A program made the position numbers and the translations under genes. From Bacteroidota bacterium (GTDB lineage Bacteria > Bacteroidota > Ignavibacteria > UBA10030 > UBA8401): 64,000 nt of DNA. The notes beneath the pieces are model-generated. The model was not told the DNA's origin. It saw nothing but the letters and a program-made list of their open reading frames with translations, and did no database searches. Of this stretch, positions 54,013 through 63,538 are shown one piece after another (within the stretch, counting starts at the first letter, position 1; every line of letters starts with the position of its first letter). The stretch covers positions 1-64,000 of the forward strand of contig JAQCAB010000001.1 of NCBI GenBank assembly GCA_027622375.1, in the 5' to 3' direction.

Positions 54013-54366
54013 ATGGAACCATATATACCAATATTTTTGATGTTAGTGATAAGCACCGCTTTAGCAATTATTTTATTAAAGTTGCAACAATCACTCGGTC
54101 CAAAAAATCCGAATAAAGAAAAACTTTCAACATACGAAAGTGGAATGGAACCAATTCGAAGCGCGCACGAACGCTTTTCTATAAAATATTATATGGTCGC
54201 AGTCCTTTTTATTTTGTTTGATATTGAAGTAATATTTTTTTATCCATGGGCTGTAAATTTTAAAATGCTCGGACTTTTTGGATTTGTTGAAATGTTAGTT
54301 TTTATCGGAATTTTATTTATCGGATATTTTTACGTTTTACACAAAGGGGCATTGAAGTGGGATTAG
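54013..54366 (+). CDS. nuoA: NADH-quinone oxidoreductase subunit A
   Basis: A 117-residue membrane subunit of complex I. Start chosen at the ATG at 54013 (first residues [11 protein letters not shown]); an in-frame TTG seven codons earlier has no ribosome binding site. Three hydrophobic helices, the conserved loop [44 protein letters not shown], and the charged end match NuoA fully. The downstream nuoB start overlaps its last 10 bases, so the pair is coupled. It opens the nuoABCDEF block. Confidence 0.95.
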   Translation: MEPYIPIFLMLVISTALAIILLKLQQSLGPKNPNKEKLSTYESGMEPIRSAHERFSIKYYMVAVLFILFDIEVIFFYPWAVNFKMLGLFGFVEMLVFIGILFIGYFYVLHKGALKWD

Positions 54367-54887
54367 AACATTCTTTTGGCGATAGTATCATAACAACAAA
54401 AATTGATGCTGCAATAAATTGGTGCCGTAAAAATTCTATTTGGCCGATGCCGATGGGAATTTCTTGTTGCGCTATAGAGCTAATGGCATCGGCCGCTCCA
54501 AGATTTGATATTGCTAGATTTGGTTCTGAGGTGATGCGGTTTTCTCCACGTCAATGCGATTTATTAGTTGTTGCAGGAACAACAACTTACAAAATGGCTC
54601 CCGTTGTCCGAAAAATTTATGATCAAATGCCTGATCCAAAATGGGTAATTGCAATGGGTGCTTGTACTTCTTCGGGAGGAATGTACAGAACCTATTCCGT
54701 TGTGCAAGGAATTGACCAATTTTTACCTGTTGATGTTTATTTGGCTGGCTGCCCTCCAAGACCAGATAATTTATTACAAGCTCTAATGGTGATTCAAGAT
54801 AAAATTCAAAAAGGGGAAAGCAAAGGTTCACCGATGACAGTTTCTGATGAAAAAAAATTGTTGGAAATAAATATTCAGGAAAATTAA
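54357..54887 (+). CDS. nuoB: NADH-quinone oxidoreductase subunit B
   Basis: A 176-residue subunit carrying the N2 [4Fe-4S] cluster next to the quinone site. The cluster ligands are visible: the tandem cysteines in ISCCAIEL, Cys in GACTSSGG and Cys in AGCPPRPD. The start is GTG at 54357 with AAGGGG 10 bases upstream, inside nuo[37 protein letters not shown] segments confirm the family (positions about 38-70). nuoC follows after 3 bases. Confidence 0.97.
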   Translation: MGLEHSFGDSIITTKIDAAINWCRKNSIWPMPMGISCCAIELMASAAPRFDIARFGSEVMRFSPRQCDLLVVAGTTTYKMAPVVRKIYDQMPDPKWVIAMGACTSSGGMYRTYSVVQGIDQFLPVDVYLAGCPPRPDNLLQALMVIQDKIQKGESKGSPMTVSDEKKLLEINIQEN

Positions 54888-54890
54888 TTA

Positions 54891-55385
54891 ATGAGCAAAG
54901 TAGTTGTTGATGTTTTAAAAGAGGCATTCCCTTCTTCTATAATAGATGTAATTATTTTTCGTAATGAAACTACAATTATTTTAAAAAAAGATGATATTTT
55001 AAAAGTTTGTAAGTTTTTAAGAGATCATCAAAAATGTCAATTTAATTATTTATCTGATTTATGTGGCGCAGATAAGTTTACTCCTGAAAATAGATTTGAA
55101 GTAATTTATAATTTACTTTCAATCCCACTTAAACATCGTATCAGATTAAAAATTTTTACTGAGGAATTAAATCCAACGGTCCCCACGGTTTGTAATATTT
55201 GGGAATCGGCAAATTGGTACGAGCGTGAAGCGTATGATATGTATGGAATAATTTTTGATGGGCACCCCGATTTAAGAAGAATGTATATGCCCGAAGATTT
55301 TGAATATTTCCCTTTAAGAAAAAATTTTCCTTTAATGGGTGTCCCAGGTTCTTTACCATTACCGGAAAATAATCCTAAGAATTAA
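54891..55385 (+). CDS. nuoC: NADH-quinone oxidoreductase subunit C
   Basis: A 164-residue peripheral-arm subunit (30-kDa family). The signature WESANWYEREAYDMYGIIFDGHPDLRRMYMPEDFEYFPLRKNFPL occupies residues about 104-148, giving it a firm identity. It is a separate gene, not fused to nuoD as in E. coli. It helps to hold NuoB, NuoD and the quinone pocket together. The gap to nuoD is 6 bases. Confidence 0.96.
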   Translation: MSKVVVDVLKEAFPSSIIDVIIFRNETTIILKKDDILKVCKFLRDHQKCQFNYLSDLCGADKFTPENRFEVIYNLLSIPLKHRIRLKIFTEELNPTVPTVCNIWESANWYEREAYDMYGIIFDGHPDLRRMYMPEDFEYFPLRKNFPLMGVPGSLPLPENNPKN

Positions 55386-55391
55386 ATTAAA

Positions 55392-56657
55392 ATGCCTGCC
55401 ACTTCAACTTTAGATTATCGGAAAATTAGACAAGAAAAAATTATTAAAACTCTTGTTAATAAAGATTTGAGCATTCAATTCGAAGACCATTTAGAAAACG
55501 AAATGATTCTTAATATGGGACCTCAACATCCGGCAACGCATGGGGTTTTAAGATTACTTTTAAAATTAGATGGTGAATCCGTAATGCAATGTGTTCCTGA
55601 GTTGGGATATTTGCATCGTGGTTACGAAAAACTTGCCGAGAATTGCTCCTATCATGAATTTATTCCTCATACAGATCGACTTGATTATCTTTCGCCATTA
55701 ATGAATAACACAGCTTATGTTTTGGCTGTAGAAAAATTATTAGGCATTGATGTGCCAAGAAGAACAAAATTTATTCGAACAATTATTTCGGAGCTTGCAA
55801 GAATTTCTTCTCATTGTTTATTTGTTGGCTCGATGGGGATGGATATTGGAGCAGTGACAGTTTTTCTTTGGACATTTCGTGAACGAGAAAAATTATATGA
55901 TATTTTTGAAAATTTAACTGGCGCAAGATTTACAACAAGCTATACTAGAATTGGCGGACTCTCACAAGATTTAAATCCTGAAGTTTTACAAATGATGAAA
56001 GATTTTGTTGAACAATTTCCAGAAAAATTAAATGATTGCGAAAAATTATTAAACTCAAATCGTATTTTTGTTGAACGTACAGATGGTGTTGGTGCAATTT
56101 CTCCAGAAGATGCAATTTCAATTGGGATGACTGGACCTAATTTACGAGCGACAGGTATTGAGCATGATATGCGAAGAGTGGAACCATATTTATTGTACAA
56201 CGAGTTTGATTTTGATATTCCAACTTTTACCGGTGGTGATTGTTTAGCTCGTTACTATGTTCGCATAAATGAGATGAAGCAAAGTATAAAAATTTTACAA
56301 CAAGCTTTGGAAAAAATTCCTGAAGGTCCAATACATGCATTTGAACCTAAAAAAGTTCTTCCTCGCAAAGAAAGAGTTTATACAAAAATGGAAGAATTAA
56401 TTCAAGATTTTATGTTAATTAATTATGGAACCGAACCACCAGTTGGTGAAATTTATCATGCAATTGAAGGTTCAAAAGGTGAACTTGGTTTTTATATCCA
56501 AAGTAAAGGTGAAGGCCAACCTTGGAGAATGAAAATTAGATCTCCTTCATTTTGTAACTTACAGAGTTTACCAAAGTTAGTTCAAAATTCAATGATTTCA
56601 GATGTTGTTGCAATTATTGGAAGTATTGATCCAATTATGGGCGAGGCGGATAAATAA
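55392..56657 (+). CDS. nuoD: NADH-quinone oxidoreductase subunit D
   Basis: A 421-residue 49-kDa subunit that lines the quinone-binding cavity. NMGPQHPATHGVLRLLLKLDGE near residue 37 has the quinone-site His, and GYLHRGYEKLAENCSYHEFIPHTDRLDYLSPLMNN and IGSIDPIMGEADK at the C-terminus are the standard ends of the protein. The first 35 residues (MPATSTLDYRKIRQEK) are a lineage-specific extension. nuoE begins 3 bases after its stop. Confidence 0.97.
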   Translation: MPATSTLDYRKIRQEKIIKTLVNKDLSIQFEDHLENEMILNMGPQHPATHGVLRLLLKLDGESVMQCVPELGYLHRGYEKLAENCSYHEFIPHTDRLDYLSPLMNNTAYVLAVEKLLGIDVPRRTKFIRTIISELARISSHCLFVGSMGMDIGAVTVFLWTFREREKLYDIFENLTGARFTTSYTRIGGLSQDLNPEVLQMMKDFVEQFPEKLNDCEKLLNSNRIFVERTDGVGAISPEDAISIGMTGPNLRATGIEHDMRRVEPYLLYNEFDFDIPTFTGGDCLARYYVRINEMKQSIKILQQALEKIPEGPIHAFEPKKVLPRKERVYTKMEELIQDFMLINYGTEPPVGEIYHAIEGSKGELGFYIQSKGEGQPWRMKIRSPSFCNLQSLPKLVQNSMISDVVAIIGSIDPIMGEADK

Positions 56658-56660
56658 TTT

Positions 56661-57200
56661 ATGTTGAACGAAGCAAATCTAAATAAAGTAGATGAATTAA
56701 TTAAAAGGTATCCTGAACCTCGTGCAGCGCTTTTGCCGGTTTTATGGATTGCACAAGAGCAAGAAGGATTTATTTCCGAAAAAATGATGAAGCATGTCGG
56801 AAACTTATTACATCTTTCTTACTCGCATATACTTGGTGTTGTTACATTTTACACAATGTTTTATGATAAGCCACATGGCAAATATCATATTGAAGTTTGT
56901 ACGAATATAAGTTGCATGCTTCGTGGATCGGATAAAATTCTTTCAACTGTAAAAAATTATTGTGGCGTTAAAGTTGGAGAGACATCACTTGATGGCAAAT
57001 TTACAATTAGTGAAGTTGAATGTATGGGAGCTTGTAATGGTGCGCCGATGATTGCTATTGGAGAAGATTATTTTGAAAATTTAAATGAAGAAAAAACTTT
57101 AGAACTTTTAAATAATCTTTCTAATAACAAAACAGTAAAATTTTCTAAAAATGGAAATGGTGATGATGACGATGATGAAGAATTTGGAGGCGGAGATTAA
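56661..57200 (+). CDS. nuoE: NADH-quinone oxidoreductase subunit E
   Basis: A 179-residue 24-kDa subunit with an N1a-type [2Fe-2S] cluster. The four ligands are in VCTNISCMLRG (two Cys, about 87-92) and VECMGACNGAPM (two Cys, about 123-128), in the thioredoxin-like domain. Unlike most NuoE proteins it ends in a low-complexity acidic tail, GNGDDDDDEEFGGGD, whose DNA also contains the probable ribosome binding site of nuoF. The tail could be a coding by-product of that signal. Family call secure. Confidence 0.95.
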   Translation: MLNEANLNKVDELIKRYPEPRAALLPVLWIAQEQEGFISEKMMKHVGNLLHLSYSHILGVVTFYTMFYDKPHGKYHIEVCTNISCMLRGSDKILSTVKNYCGVKVGETSLDGKFTISEVECMGACNGAPMIAIGEDYFENLNEEKTLELLNNLSNNKTVKFSKNGNGDDDDDEEFGGGD

Positions 57201-57201
57201 A

Positions 57202-58455
57202 TTGGAAAAACTTTTATTACCAAATATTCAGGATTATCATTTAATTGATGTCTATGAAAAACATGGTGGTTATCAAGCTTTAAAAAAAACTTTATCTCTT
57301 TCAACTGATGATGTAATTAATGAAATAAAAAAATCAAATTTACGTGGTCGCGGTGGCGCATGTTTCCCAACTGGTTTAAAATGGTCCTTTATGCCAAAAT
57401 CAAATTCAAAACCAAAATATTTAGCAGTTAATGGTGATGAATCTGAACCCGGCACATTTAAAGATCGGTATCTTTTTGAATTCAATCCTCATTTAATAAT
57501 TGAAGGAATTTTAATTGGTTGTTATGCAATGGGAATCACAACTGCGTATGTTTACATTCGTGGTGAATATGAAAAATGGATAAAGATGTTTCAAAAAGCT
57601 GTTGATGATGCTTACTCTAAAAATTATATCGGTAAAAATATTTTAGGAACAAATTTTTCAACTAACATTTTTATACATAAAGGTGCAGGTGCATATATTT
57701 GCGGAGAAGAATCTGCACTTATGAATTCTATTGAGGGAGATCGTGGTTATCCAAGAGTAAAACCACCGTTCCCTGCTCAAATTGGATTATGGGGTTGCCC
57801 AACAACAGTAAATAATATTGAAACGATGGCAAACATACCATTAATAATAAATAATGGTTCAGAGTGGTATTCAAAAATTGGCGCACAAAAACATCCCGGA
57901 CCAATTTTAGTTGGAATAAGTGGTCATGTAAATAAACCTGGAGTTTATGAAGTCCCAACAGGAATTTTATTAACTGATTTAATTTATAATTATGCAGGTG
58001 GTGTTCTCGGAAATAAAAAAATAAAAGCTCTTATTCCCGGTGGTTTATCAACAATGATTTTGCGAGGTGATTCAATTGAAGGTGTTTCGATGGATGCTGA
58101 ATCTTTAAAAGCTGCCGGTTCATCGGTCGGAACTGCAGGATTAATTGTTATGGATGAAGAAACAGATTTGATAAAAGTAATTACAAGAATTACAAAATTT
58201 TATCATCATGAATCATGCGGACAATGTACACCTTGCCGCGAAGGAACTGGTTGGATGGAAAAAATGTTACATCGTTTTGAAAATTACAATGCTCGCCCCG
58301 AAGATATTGATTTACTTTTAGATGTTGCAAATAATATTGAGGGAAATACAATTTGTGCTTTGGGTGATGCTGCTGCATGGCCAGTTCAAAGTATGATAAA
58401 AAGATTCCGAGAAGAATTTGAAAAGCGTGTTACAGATAAAGTTGTGGTAAATTAG
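57202..58455 (+). CDS. nuoF: NADH-quinone oxidoreductase subunit F
   Basis: A 417-residue 51-kDa subunit that binds NADH, FMN and the N3 [4Fe-4S] cluster. Motifs: RGRGGACFPTGLKWSFMP (glycine-rich, FMN/NADH), GAGAYICGEESALMNSIEG (NADH), and ESCGQCTPCREGTGWM plus ICALGDAA (cluster Cys). I favour the TTG start at 57202, one base after the nuoE stop, because GGAGG and CGGAG lie 7-16 bases before it; an ATG further upstream would put nuoF deep inside nuoE with no ribosome binding site. nuoG and later nuo genes do not follow. Confidence 0.92.
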   Translation: MEKLLLPNIQDYHLIDVYEKHGGYQALKKTLSLSTDDVINEIKKSNLRGRGGACFPTGLKWSFMPKSNSKPKYLAVNGDESEPGTFKDRYLFEFNPHLIIEGILIGCYAMGITTAYVYIRGEYEKWIKMFQKAVDDAYSKNYIGKNILGTNFSTNIFIHKGAGAYICGEESALMNSIEGDRGYPRVKPPFPAQIGLWGCPTTVNNIETMANIPLIINNGSEWYSKIGAQKHPGPILVGISGHVNKPGVYEVPTGILLTDLIYNYAGGVLGNKKIKALIPGGLSTMILRGDSIEGVSMDAESLKAAGSSVGTAGLIVMDEETDLIKVITRITKFYHHESCGQCTPCREGTGWMEKMLHRFENYNARPEDIDLLLDVANNIEGNTICALGDAAAWPVQSMIKRFREEFEKRVTDKVVVN

Positions 58456-58490
58456 TTTTCATTTCAAAAATCAAATTATAAAATTTAAAA

Positions 58491-59441
58491 GTGACAAAAT
58501 TAAATATCATTAAACCAACTGCTTTACATCGTGGTGATGTAATAGGAATAATTTCTCCAGCAAGCCCAGTTTCTTCAGATGAAAAAATTGAAAAAGGTGT
58601 TCAATATTTAGAACAACTTGGCTACCGAGTTAAACTTGGTAAACATGTTCGCGATACGCATGGTTATCTTGCAGGAACAGATTTACATCGCGCGCATGAC
58701 ATTAACTCGATGTTTAACGATAAACAAGTAAAAGCAATTTTTTGCATGCGTGGTGGTTATGGCTCACCCAGATTATTGCCATTTATTAATTATAAATTGA
58801 TAAAACAGAATCCAAAAATTTTTGTTGGTTATAGTGATATTACTGCTCTTCAACTTGCAATTTTTAAAAAAACAAATTTAGTTACTTTTTCGGGACCGAT
58901 GGTTGGTGTTGAAATGTGGAATTCATTCGATTCAACTACCGAAGGAATTTTTTGGACAATGTTATTATCAACTAAAAAATTTGGAATTTTAAACCGCGAA
59001 GCATTGAATAAAACTTTACCAATACGACGAGGTAGGGAAACCGGAATAATTTTAGGTGGAAATACAAGTTTAATTGCTTCAATCTGTGGCACTCAATTTT
59101 TGCCATCATTTAAAGATTCAATTTTGTTTTTAGAAGAAGTTGACGAGCAAAATTATAGATTAGATAGATTATTAAATCAGATTTCATTAAATAATGTTTT
59201 TGAAGATTCAAAAGGAATTGTAATCGGTCAATTAACAGATATTATGCAAAAAGATTTAACTCAACCATTTTTAACTGTAGAAGAAATTTTGGATGGATAT
59301 TTTGGAAAATTAAAGAAACCGGTTTTAACAAATTTTTCTTACGGTCATGTTCCTAAAAAATACACTTTACCATTTGGTATTACTGCAAGAATTGATTCAG
59401 GGAAAAACCAAATTGAAATTTTAGAAGGGGCAGTTTCTTAA
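58491..59441 (+). CDS. ldcA: Muramoyltetrapeptide LD-carboxypeptidase
   Basis: A 316-residue S66-family serine peptidase that removes the terminal D-Ala from the murein tetrapeptide during peptidoglycan recycling. The nucleophile is in VGYSDITALQLAI (Ser about 116), the Glu in FLEEVDEQNYRLDR, and the His in FSYGHVPKKYTLPFG. There is no signal peptide, so it is cytoplasmic. The start codon is GTG, 35 bases after nuoF. It links to the DD-dipeptidase and the dipeptide epimerase elsewhere in the window as a murein-peptide turnover set. Confidence 0.94.
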   Translation: MTKLNIIKPTALHRGDVIGIISPASPVSSDEKIEKGVQYLEQLGYRVKLGKHVRDTHGYLAGTDLHRAHDINSMFNDKQVKAIFCMRGGYGSPRLLPFINYKLIKQNPKIFVGYSDITALQLAIFKKTNLVTFSGPMVGVEMWNSFDSTTEGIFWTMLLSTKKFGILNREALNKTLPIRRGRETGIILGGNTSLIASICGTQFLPSFKDSILFLEEVDEQNYRLDRLLNQISLNNVFEDSKGIVIGQLTDIMQKDLTQPFLTVEEILDGYFGKLKKPVLTNFSYGHVPKKYTLPFGITARIDSGKNQIEILEGAVS

Positions 59442-59477
59442 CAAATTTATTTTGAAAAAATTTTTAATATCTAATTA

Positions 59478-60062
59478 ATGTTAAGAGTAGTAGTTTTTGC
59501 TTCAGGCAGAGGTAGTAATTTAGAAAACCTTATTAATGCCTCTAAAAAATCAAACACTTACAAAATAGTTGGTGTCATTAGTAATAATAGCAATTCGGGA
59601 GCAATTCAAATTGCTAAAAAAAATAATATTTCTAGTTTCCATTTTAGTTTGAAAAATTTTATAAATGAAGAAGAATTTGTAAACAGTTTGATTCAAGAAT
59701 TGCAAAATTTAAATTGTCAATTAGTTGTTTTAGCTGGGTACATGAAAAAAGTTCCGAAAATGGTGATTAGTAAATTCGAAAATAAAATAATCAATATTCA
59801 CCCCGCGCTACTTCCAGAATTTGGTGGTGAGGGGATGTATGGCGAAAATGTCCACAAAGCGGTTTTGGAGTCTAAAAATAAATATTCCGGAGCAACAGTC
59901 CACTTTGTAAATAAAGATTACGATAAAGGCAATATTTTACTTCAAGAAAAAATTGAAGTTTTTGAAAATGACACGATTGATTCACTAGCAAAAAGAGTTT
60001 TAGAAGTTGAACACAAAATTTTGCCGTTAGCAATTGAAGTGTTGGCTAAAAAAATAAATTAA
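59478..60062 (+). CDS. purN: Phosphoribosylglycinamide formyltransferase
   Basis: A 194-residue GAR transformylase using 10-formyl-tetrahydrofolate, the third step of purine synthesis. VFASGRGSNLENLINAS at the start, then the folate/active-site block INIHPALLPEFGGEGMYGENVHKAV (catalytic Asn and His) and SGATVHFVNKDYDKGNILLQ (Asp) are decisive. Length is usual. It is 18 bases before purH, so the two purine genes are cotranscribed. Confidence 0.96.
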   Translation: MLRVVVFASGRGSNLENLINASKKSNTYKIVGVISNNSNSGAIQIAKKNNISSFHFSLKNFINEEEFVNSLIQELQNLNCQLVVLAGYMKKVPKMVISKFENKIINIHPALLPEFGGEGMYGENVHKAVLESKNKYSGATVHFVNKDYDKGNILLQEKIEVFENDTIDSLAKRVLEVEHKILPLAIEVLAKKIN

Positions 60063-60080
60063 TTTTGTAATTTAGAGTTC

Positions 60081-61625
60081 ATGAAAATAAAAAGAGCGTT
60101 AATTAGCGTTTCAGATAAAACAGGGATTGTTGATTTTGCGAGAGAATTATCAAAACTTGATATAGAAATAATTTCAACTGGCGGAACTTTTTCTCTTCTT
60201 CAAAAAAATAAAATATCTGTGAAGCTGGTTTCTGAATTAACAGGTTCTCCAGAAATTTTAGAGGGCAGAGTAAAAACATTACATCCTAAAATCCATGGTG
60301 GAATTTTAGCTTTACGCAATAATACATCTCACATGGATGAGTTGATTGAAAATAAAATTTTGCCAATTGATTTGGTTGTTGTAAATCTTTATCCATTTGT
60401 GGAAACAATTTCAAAAGAAAAAGTTACTCACGAAGAAGCGATTGAACAAATTGATATTGGCGGACCAACAATGTTGCGCGCTGCTGCTAAAAATTATCAT
60501 TTCGTAACTGTAATTGTAAATCCAATTAGATATGATGAAGTTTTAAAAGAAATAAAAAAATCTGGCGGACAGGTTCAACATGAATTAAAATATAAATTGG
60601 CTCAAGAAGTATTTGAATATACTTCAAATTATGATATTGCAATTGCTGAATATTTTCAATCAAAAAATAATAAATATGATTTGTTGCCAAATTCAATTTC
60701 ACTTCAATTAAATAAATTGCGTGATTTGAGATATGGCGAAAATCCACATCAAGTTGCAGCCGTTTACACAAGTTCAACTCAAACAAAAGAAAATATTAAA
60801 CAACTTCATGGAAAAGAATTATCATACAATAATTTAATTGATGCTGAAGCTGCTATCGAACTTTTATCAGAATTTGATGAGCCAACATCTGTAATAATTA
60901 AACATATGAATCCTTGTGGTGTTGGGAGTAATAAAGTTCTTTTGAATGCTTATAAAAAAGCATTTGCAACTGACACAAAATCTCCATTTGGTGGAATAAT
61001 TGCTTTCAATAAAACTCTTGATATTGAAACTGCAACTTTGGTTGATAAAATTTTTAGCGAAATAATTATTGCACCTTCATTTTCAAAAGAAGCTTTACAT
61101 CTACTTACAAAGAAAAAAGATAGAAGACTTTTAGAAATTTCAAAATATTTTACATCACCAAAAATTGAAATTAAAACTATTGCTGAAGGTTTTATAATTC
61201 AGACAAAAGATTCAAAAACATTTGAGTTTAAAAATGATTCAGTCGTAACAAAACGCAAACCTACAAAAGATGAACTTGCCGGATTAATTTTCGCCTACAA
61301 AATTGCAAAACATGTAAAATCAAATGCAATTGTGTACACATCAAAAGATAGAACTTTAGGAATCGGAGCAGGACAAATGTCCAGAGTGGATTCATCAAAA
61401 ATTGCTGTACAAAAAGCAAACGAATCTGGATTATCACTAAAAGGATCAGTTGTTGCAAGTGATGCATTCTTCCCTTTTGCAGATGGATTAATTGAAGCAA
61501 TCAAAGCTGGTGCAACTGCTGTGATTCAGCCGGGGGGTTCAATCCGTGATAATGAAGTTATTAAAGCTGCAGATGAAAACAACATTGCTATGGTTTTTAC
61601 TGGAACAAGACATTTTAAACATTGA
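60081..61625 (+). CDS. purH: Bifunctional AICAR transformylase/IMP cyclohydrolase
   Basis: A 514-residue enzyme that performs the last two purine-synthesis steps. The N-terminal MGS-like domain (about 1-190: SVSDKTGIVDFARELSKL, GRVKTLHPKIHGGILALR, DLVVVNLYPFVET) is the IMP cyclohydrolase, and the C-terminal domain carries the formyltransferase with ELSYNNLIDAEAA, KHMNPCGVGSN (the Lys-His pair) and DAFFPFADGLIEAIKAGATAVIQPGGSIRD. Length is normal. It is followed 41 bases later by mreB. Confidence 0.97.
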   Translation: MKIKRALISVSDKTGIVDFARELSKLDIEIISTGGTFSLLQKNKISVKLVSELTGSPEILEGRVKTLHPKIHGGILALRNNTSHMDELIENKILPIDLVVVNLYPFVETISKEKVTHEEAIEQIDIGGPTMLRAAAKNYHFVTVIVNPIRYDEVLKEIKKSGGQVQHELKYKLAQEVFEYTSNYDIAIAEYFQSKNNKYDLLPNSISLQLNKLRDLRYGENPHQVAAVYTSSTQTKENIKQLHGKELSYNNLIDAEAAIELLSEFDEPTSVIIKHMNPCGVGSNKVLLNAYKKAFATDTKSPFGGIIAFNKTLDIETATLVDKIFSEIIIAPSFSKEALHLLTKKKDRRLLEISKYFTSPKIEIKTIAEGFIIQTKDSKTFEFKNDSVVTKRKPTKDELAGLIFAYKIAKHVKSNAIVYTSKDRTLGIGAGQMSRVDSSKIAVQKANESGLSLKGSVVASDAFFPFADGLIEAIKAGATAVIQPGGSIRDNEVIKAADENNIAMVFTGTRHFKH

Positions 61626-61666
61626 ATTGTAAATTATTATTATTATTTTTATCATAGAAAAAATAA

Positions 61667-62695
61667 ATGAGGCGCTTTTTTAATTTTATCACAGCCGATT
61701 TAGCAATCGACCTAGGAACTGCTTACACTTTAATTTATATGAAGGGTAAAGGCGTTGTTCTAAACGAACCATCAATTGTTGCTTACGATAGAAATACAAG
61801 AAAAATTGTTGCTATCGGAAATGAAGCAAAAGAAATGTTGGGAAGGACTCATCGCGATATCAGAACAATCAGACCGATGAAGGATGGTGTAATTGCAGAT
61901 TTTGAAATTGCAGAAGGAATGTTGCGTGAGTTTATAAAAAAAATTCATGCAAACTGGTTGCCATCTCGCAGAATTGTAATTTGTGTTCCGAGTGGAGTAA
62001 CTGAAGTTGAAAAAAGGACTGTTCGCGATTCTGCTGAACATGCAGGGGCAAAAGAAGTTTATTTAATTGCTGAACCAATGGCCGCTGCAATTGGTGTTGG
62101 AATTGAAGTTGATGCTCCGGTTGGAAATATGATAATTGATATTGGTGGTGGCACAACTGATATTGCTGTAATTGCTCTTTCAGGAATTGTGAATGAAGAA
62201 TCAATTAGAATTGCGGGAGATGAATTAAATAATTGTATAATTAATTTTTTTAAAAAAAATTACAACATGTTAATTGGCGAGCGAACTGCTGAACAAATAA
62301 AATGTGGAATTGGTTCTGTGATGCCATTAAAAGAAGAACTCACAATACAAGTAAAAGGAAGAGATCTTGTTAATGGAATTCCAAAAATAACTATAGCAAA
62401 TTCTGCTGAAATCCGTGAAGCAATAAATGAACCAATTCAAAATATAATGGAAGCAATTAAATTAACTCTTGAAAGAACTCCTCCAGAAATTGCTGCAGAT
62501 ATTCTTGATCGTGGAATTATGTTGACTGGTGGTGGCGCATTACTACGTGGTTTGGATGAAAGAATTCGACTTGAAACTAATTTGCCAGTATTTGTTGCTG
62601 AAGATCCTTTAACGGCTGTCGTAAGAGGGACTGGGAAAGTTTTAGAAAATTTGGAGAAATACTCTAAAGTTTTATTACGCAATAAAAGATTATAA
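61667..62695 (+). CDS. mreB: Rod shape-determining protein MreB
   Basis: A 342-residue bacterial actin. The ATP-binding motifs are AIDLGTAYTLIYMKGKG (phosphate 1), NMIIDIGGGTTDIAVIALSG (phosphate 2) and LTGGGALLRGLDERI (adenosine). EPMAAAIGVGIEV and the polymerisation-face loops are conserved. MreB filaments lead lateral wall growth, so the cell is expected to be a rod. It is followed by mreC in the standard order (17 bases). Confidence 0.98.
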   Translation: MRRFFNFITADLAIDLGTAYTLIYMKGKGVVLNEPSIVAYDRNTRKIVAIGNEAKEMLGRTHRDIRTIRPMKDGVIADFEIAEGMLREFIKKIHANWLPSRRIVICVPSGVTEVEKRTVRDSAEHAGAKEVYLIAEPMAAAIGVGIEVDAPVGNMIIDIGGGTTDIAVIALSGIVNEESIRIAGDELNNCIINFFKKNYNMLIGERTAEQIKCGIGSVMPLKEELTIQVKGRDLVNGIPKITIANSAEIREAINEPIQNIMEAIKLTLERTPPEIAADILDRGIMLTGGGALLRGLDERIRLETNLPVFVAEDPLTAVVRGTGKVLENLEKYSKVLLRNKRL

Positions 62696-62712
62696 AATTA
62701 TTATTTCCGCCA

Positions 62713-63537
62713 ATGTTTAAAAGAGCGGTTCTATTATATTTTCAATTCAAGAATTACTTTATTTTATCTTTTTTACTTCTCACTTCATTAATTTTAATTT
62801 TCACAAACGATAATACAAATATAAAGTTTGTTCGTTCGGTTGCGGTTGGAAGTATTGCAATGTTACAAGAAAGTTTTTCACTTTTTCCAAATTTTTTTTC
62901 AATCCAAAAAGAAAATGAATTATTGCGACAACAAAATATTGAACTCGCACACGAAGTAAATCAATTGCGCGAAGCAAGATTGGAAAATATCCGACTTCGA
63001 GAAATTTTAAATATAAAAGATACTACCACAATAAATATTACTTCTGCAAAAGTTGTTGGTCGAAATTTAAATATTTTGCGTAACACAATTACAATTAACA
63101 AAGGAAGTTTAAATAATGTTGTTGTCGGGAATCCAATTGTAACTGCAAGCGGGCTTGTCGGTCGAGTTTTATTTGTAACAGATAATTATAGTGTTGTTCA
63201 AACTTTGAATAATATTGATTTTAAAGCAAGCGTAAGATTACAGCGCTCGAGAGATGAAGGGATTTTTACATGGAATGGTAAATTTCACGAATTAACAAAT
63301 GTAATAAAAACAAGTGAAGTTAAATCTGGTGATGTTGTAATTACTTCGGAGTTTAGTGATGCCTTCCCAAATAATATTAAAGTTGGGTTAGTTAAAAATG
63401 TTAGTGATGTACCCGGCAAACTTTTTAAAAAAATTGAAATTGCTCCTTTTGTTTCGTTCTCGATTTTAGAGGAAGTTTTTATTTTAGATTATCTTCCCGA
63501 AATAGAAAAAATTTCTATCGCAAATCTACAGCAATAA
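62713..63537 (+). CDS. mreC: Rod shape-determining protein MreC
   Basis: A 274-residue membrane-anchored protein: one N-terminal transmembrane helix (about 15-32), a coiled coil (about 66-100, QKENELLRQQNIELAHEVNQL), and a C-terminal beta-rich MreC domain with TSAKVVGRNLNILRNTITINKG and VGNPIVTASGLVGRVL. It links MreB to murein synthases. mreD does not follow: the next gene is on the other strand and its stop lies one base away, so mreD and rodA must be elsewhere. Confidence 0.95.
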   Translation: MFKRAVLLYFQFKNYFILSFLLLTSLILIFTNDNTNIKFVRSVAVGSIAMLQESFSLFPNFFSIQKENELLRQQNIELAHEVNQLREARLENIRLREILNIKDTTTINITSAKVVGRNLNILRNTITINKGSLNNVVVGNPIVTASGLVGRVLFVTDNYSVVQTLNNIDFKASVRLQRSRDEGIFTWNGKFHELTNVIKTSEVKSGDVVITSEFSDAFPNNIKVGLVKNVSDVPGKLFKKIEIAPFVSFSILEEVFILDYLPEIEKISIANLQQ

Positions 63538-63538
63538 T

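Noticed and set aside
54357..54366. nuoA/nuoB overlap as a possible frameshift
   Set aside because: The GTG of nuoB has its own AAGGGG site and both proteins are complete, so this is ordinary translational coupling.
57151..57201. Upstream start for nuoF inside nuoE
   Set aside because: It has no ribosome binding site and lies fully in the acidic tail of nuoE; TTG at 57202 has GGAGG/CGGAG upstream.
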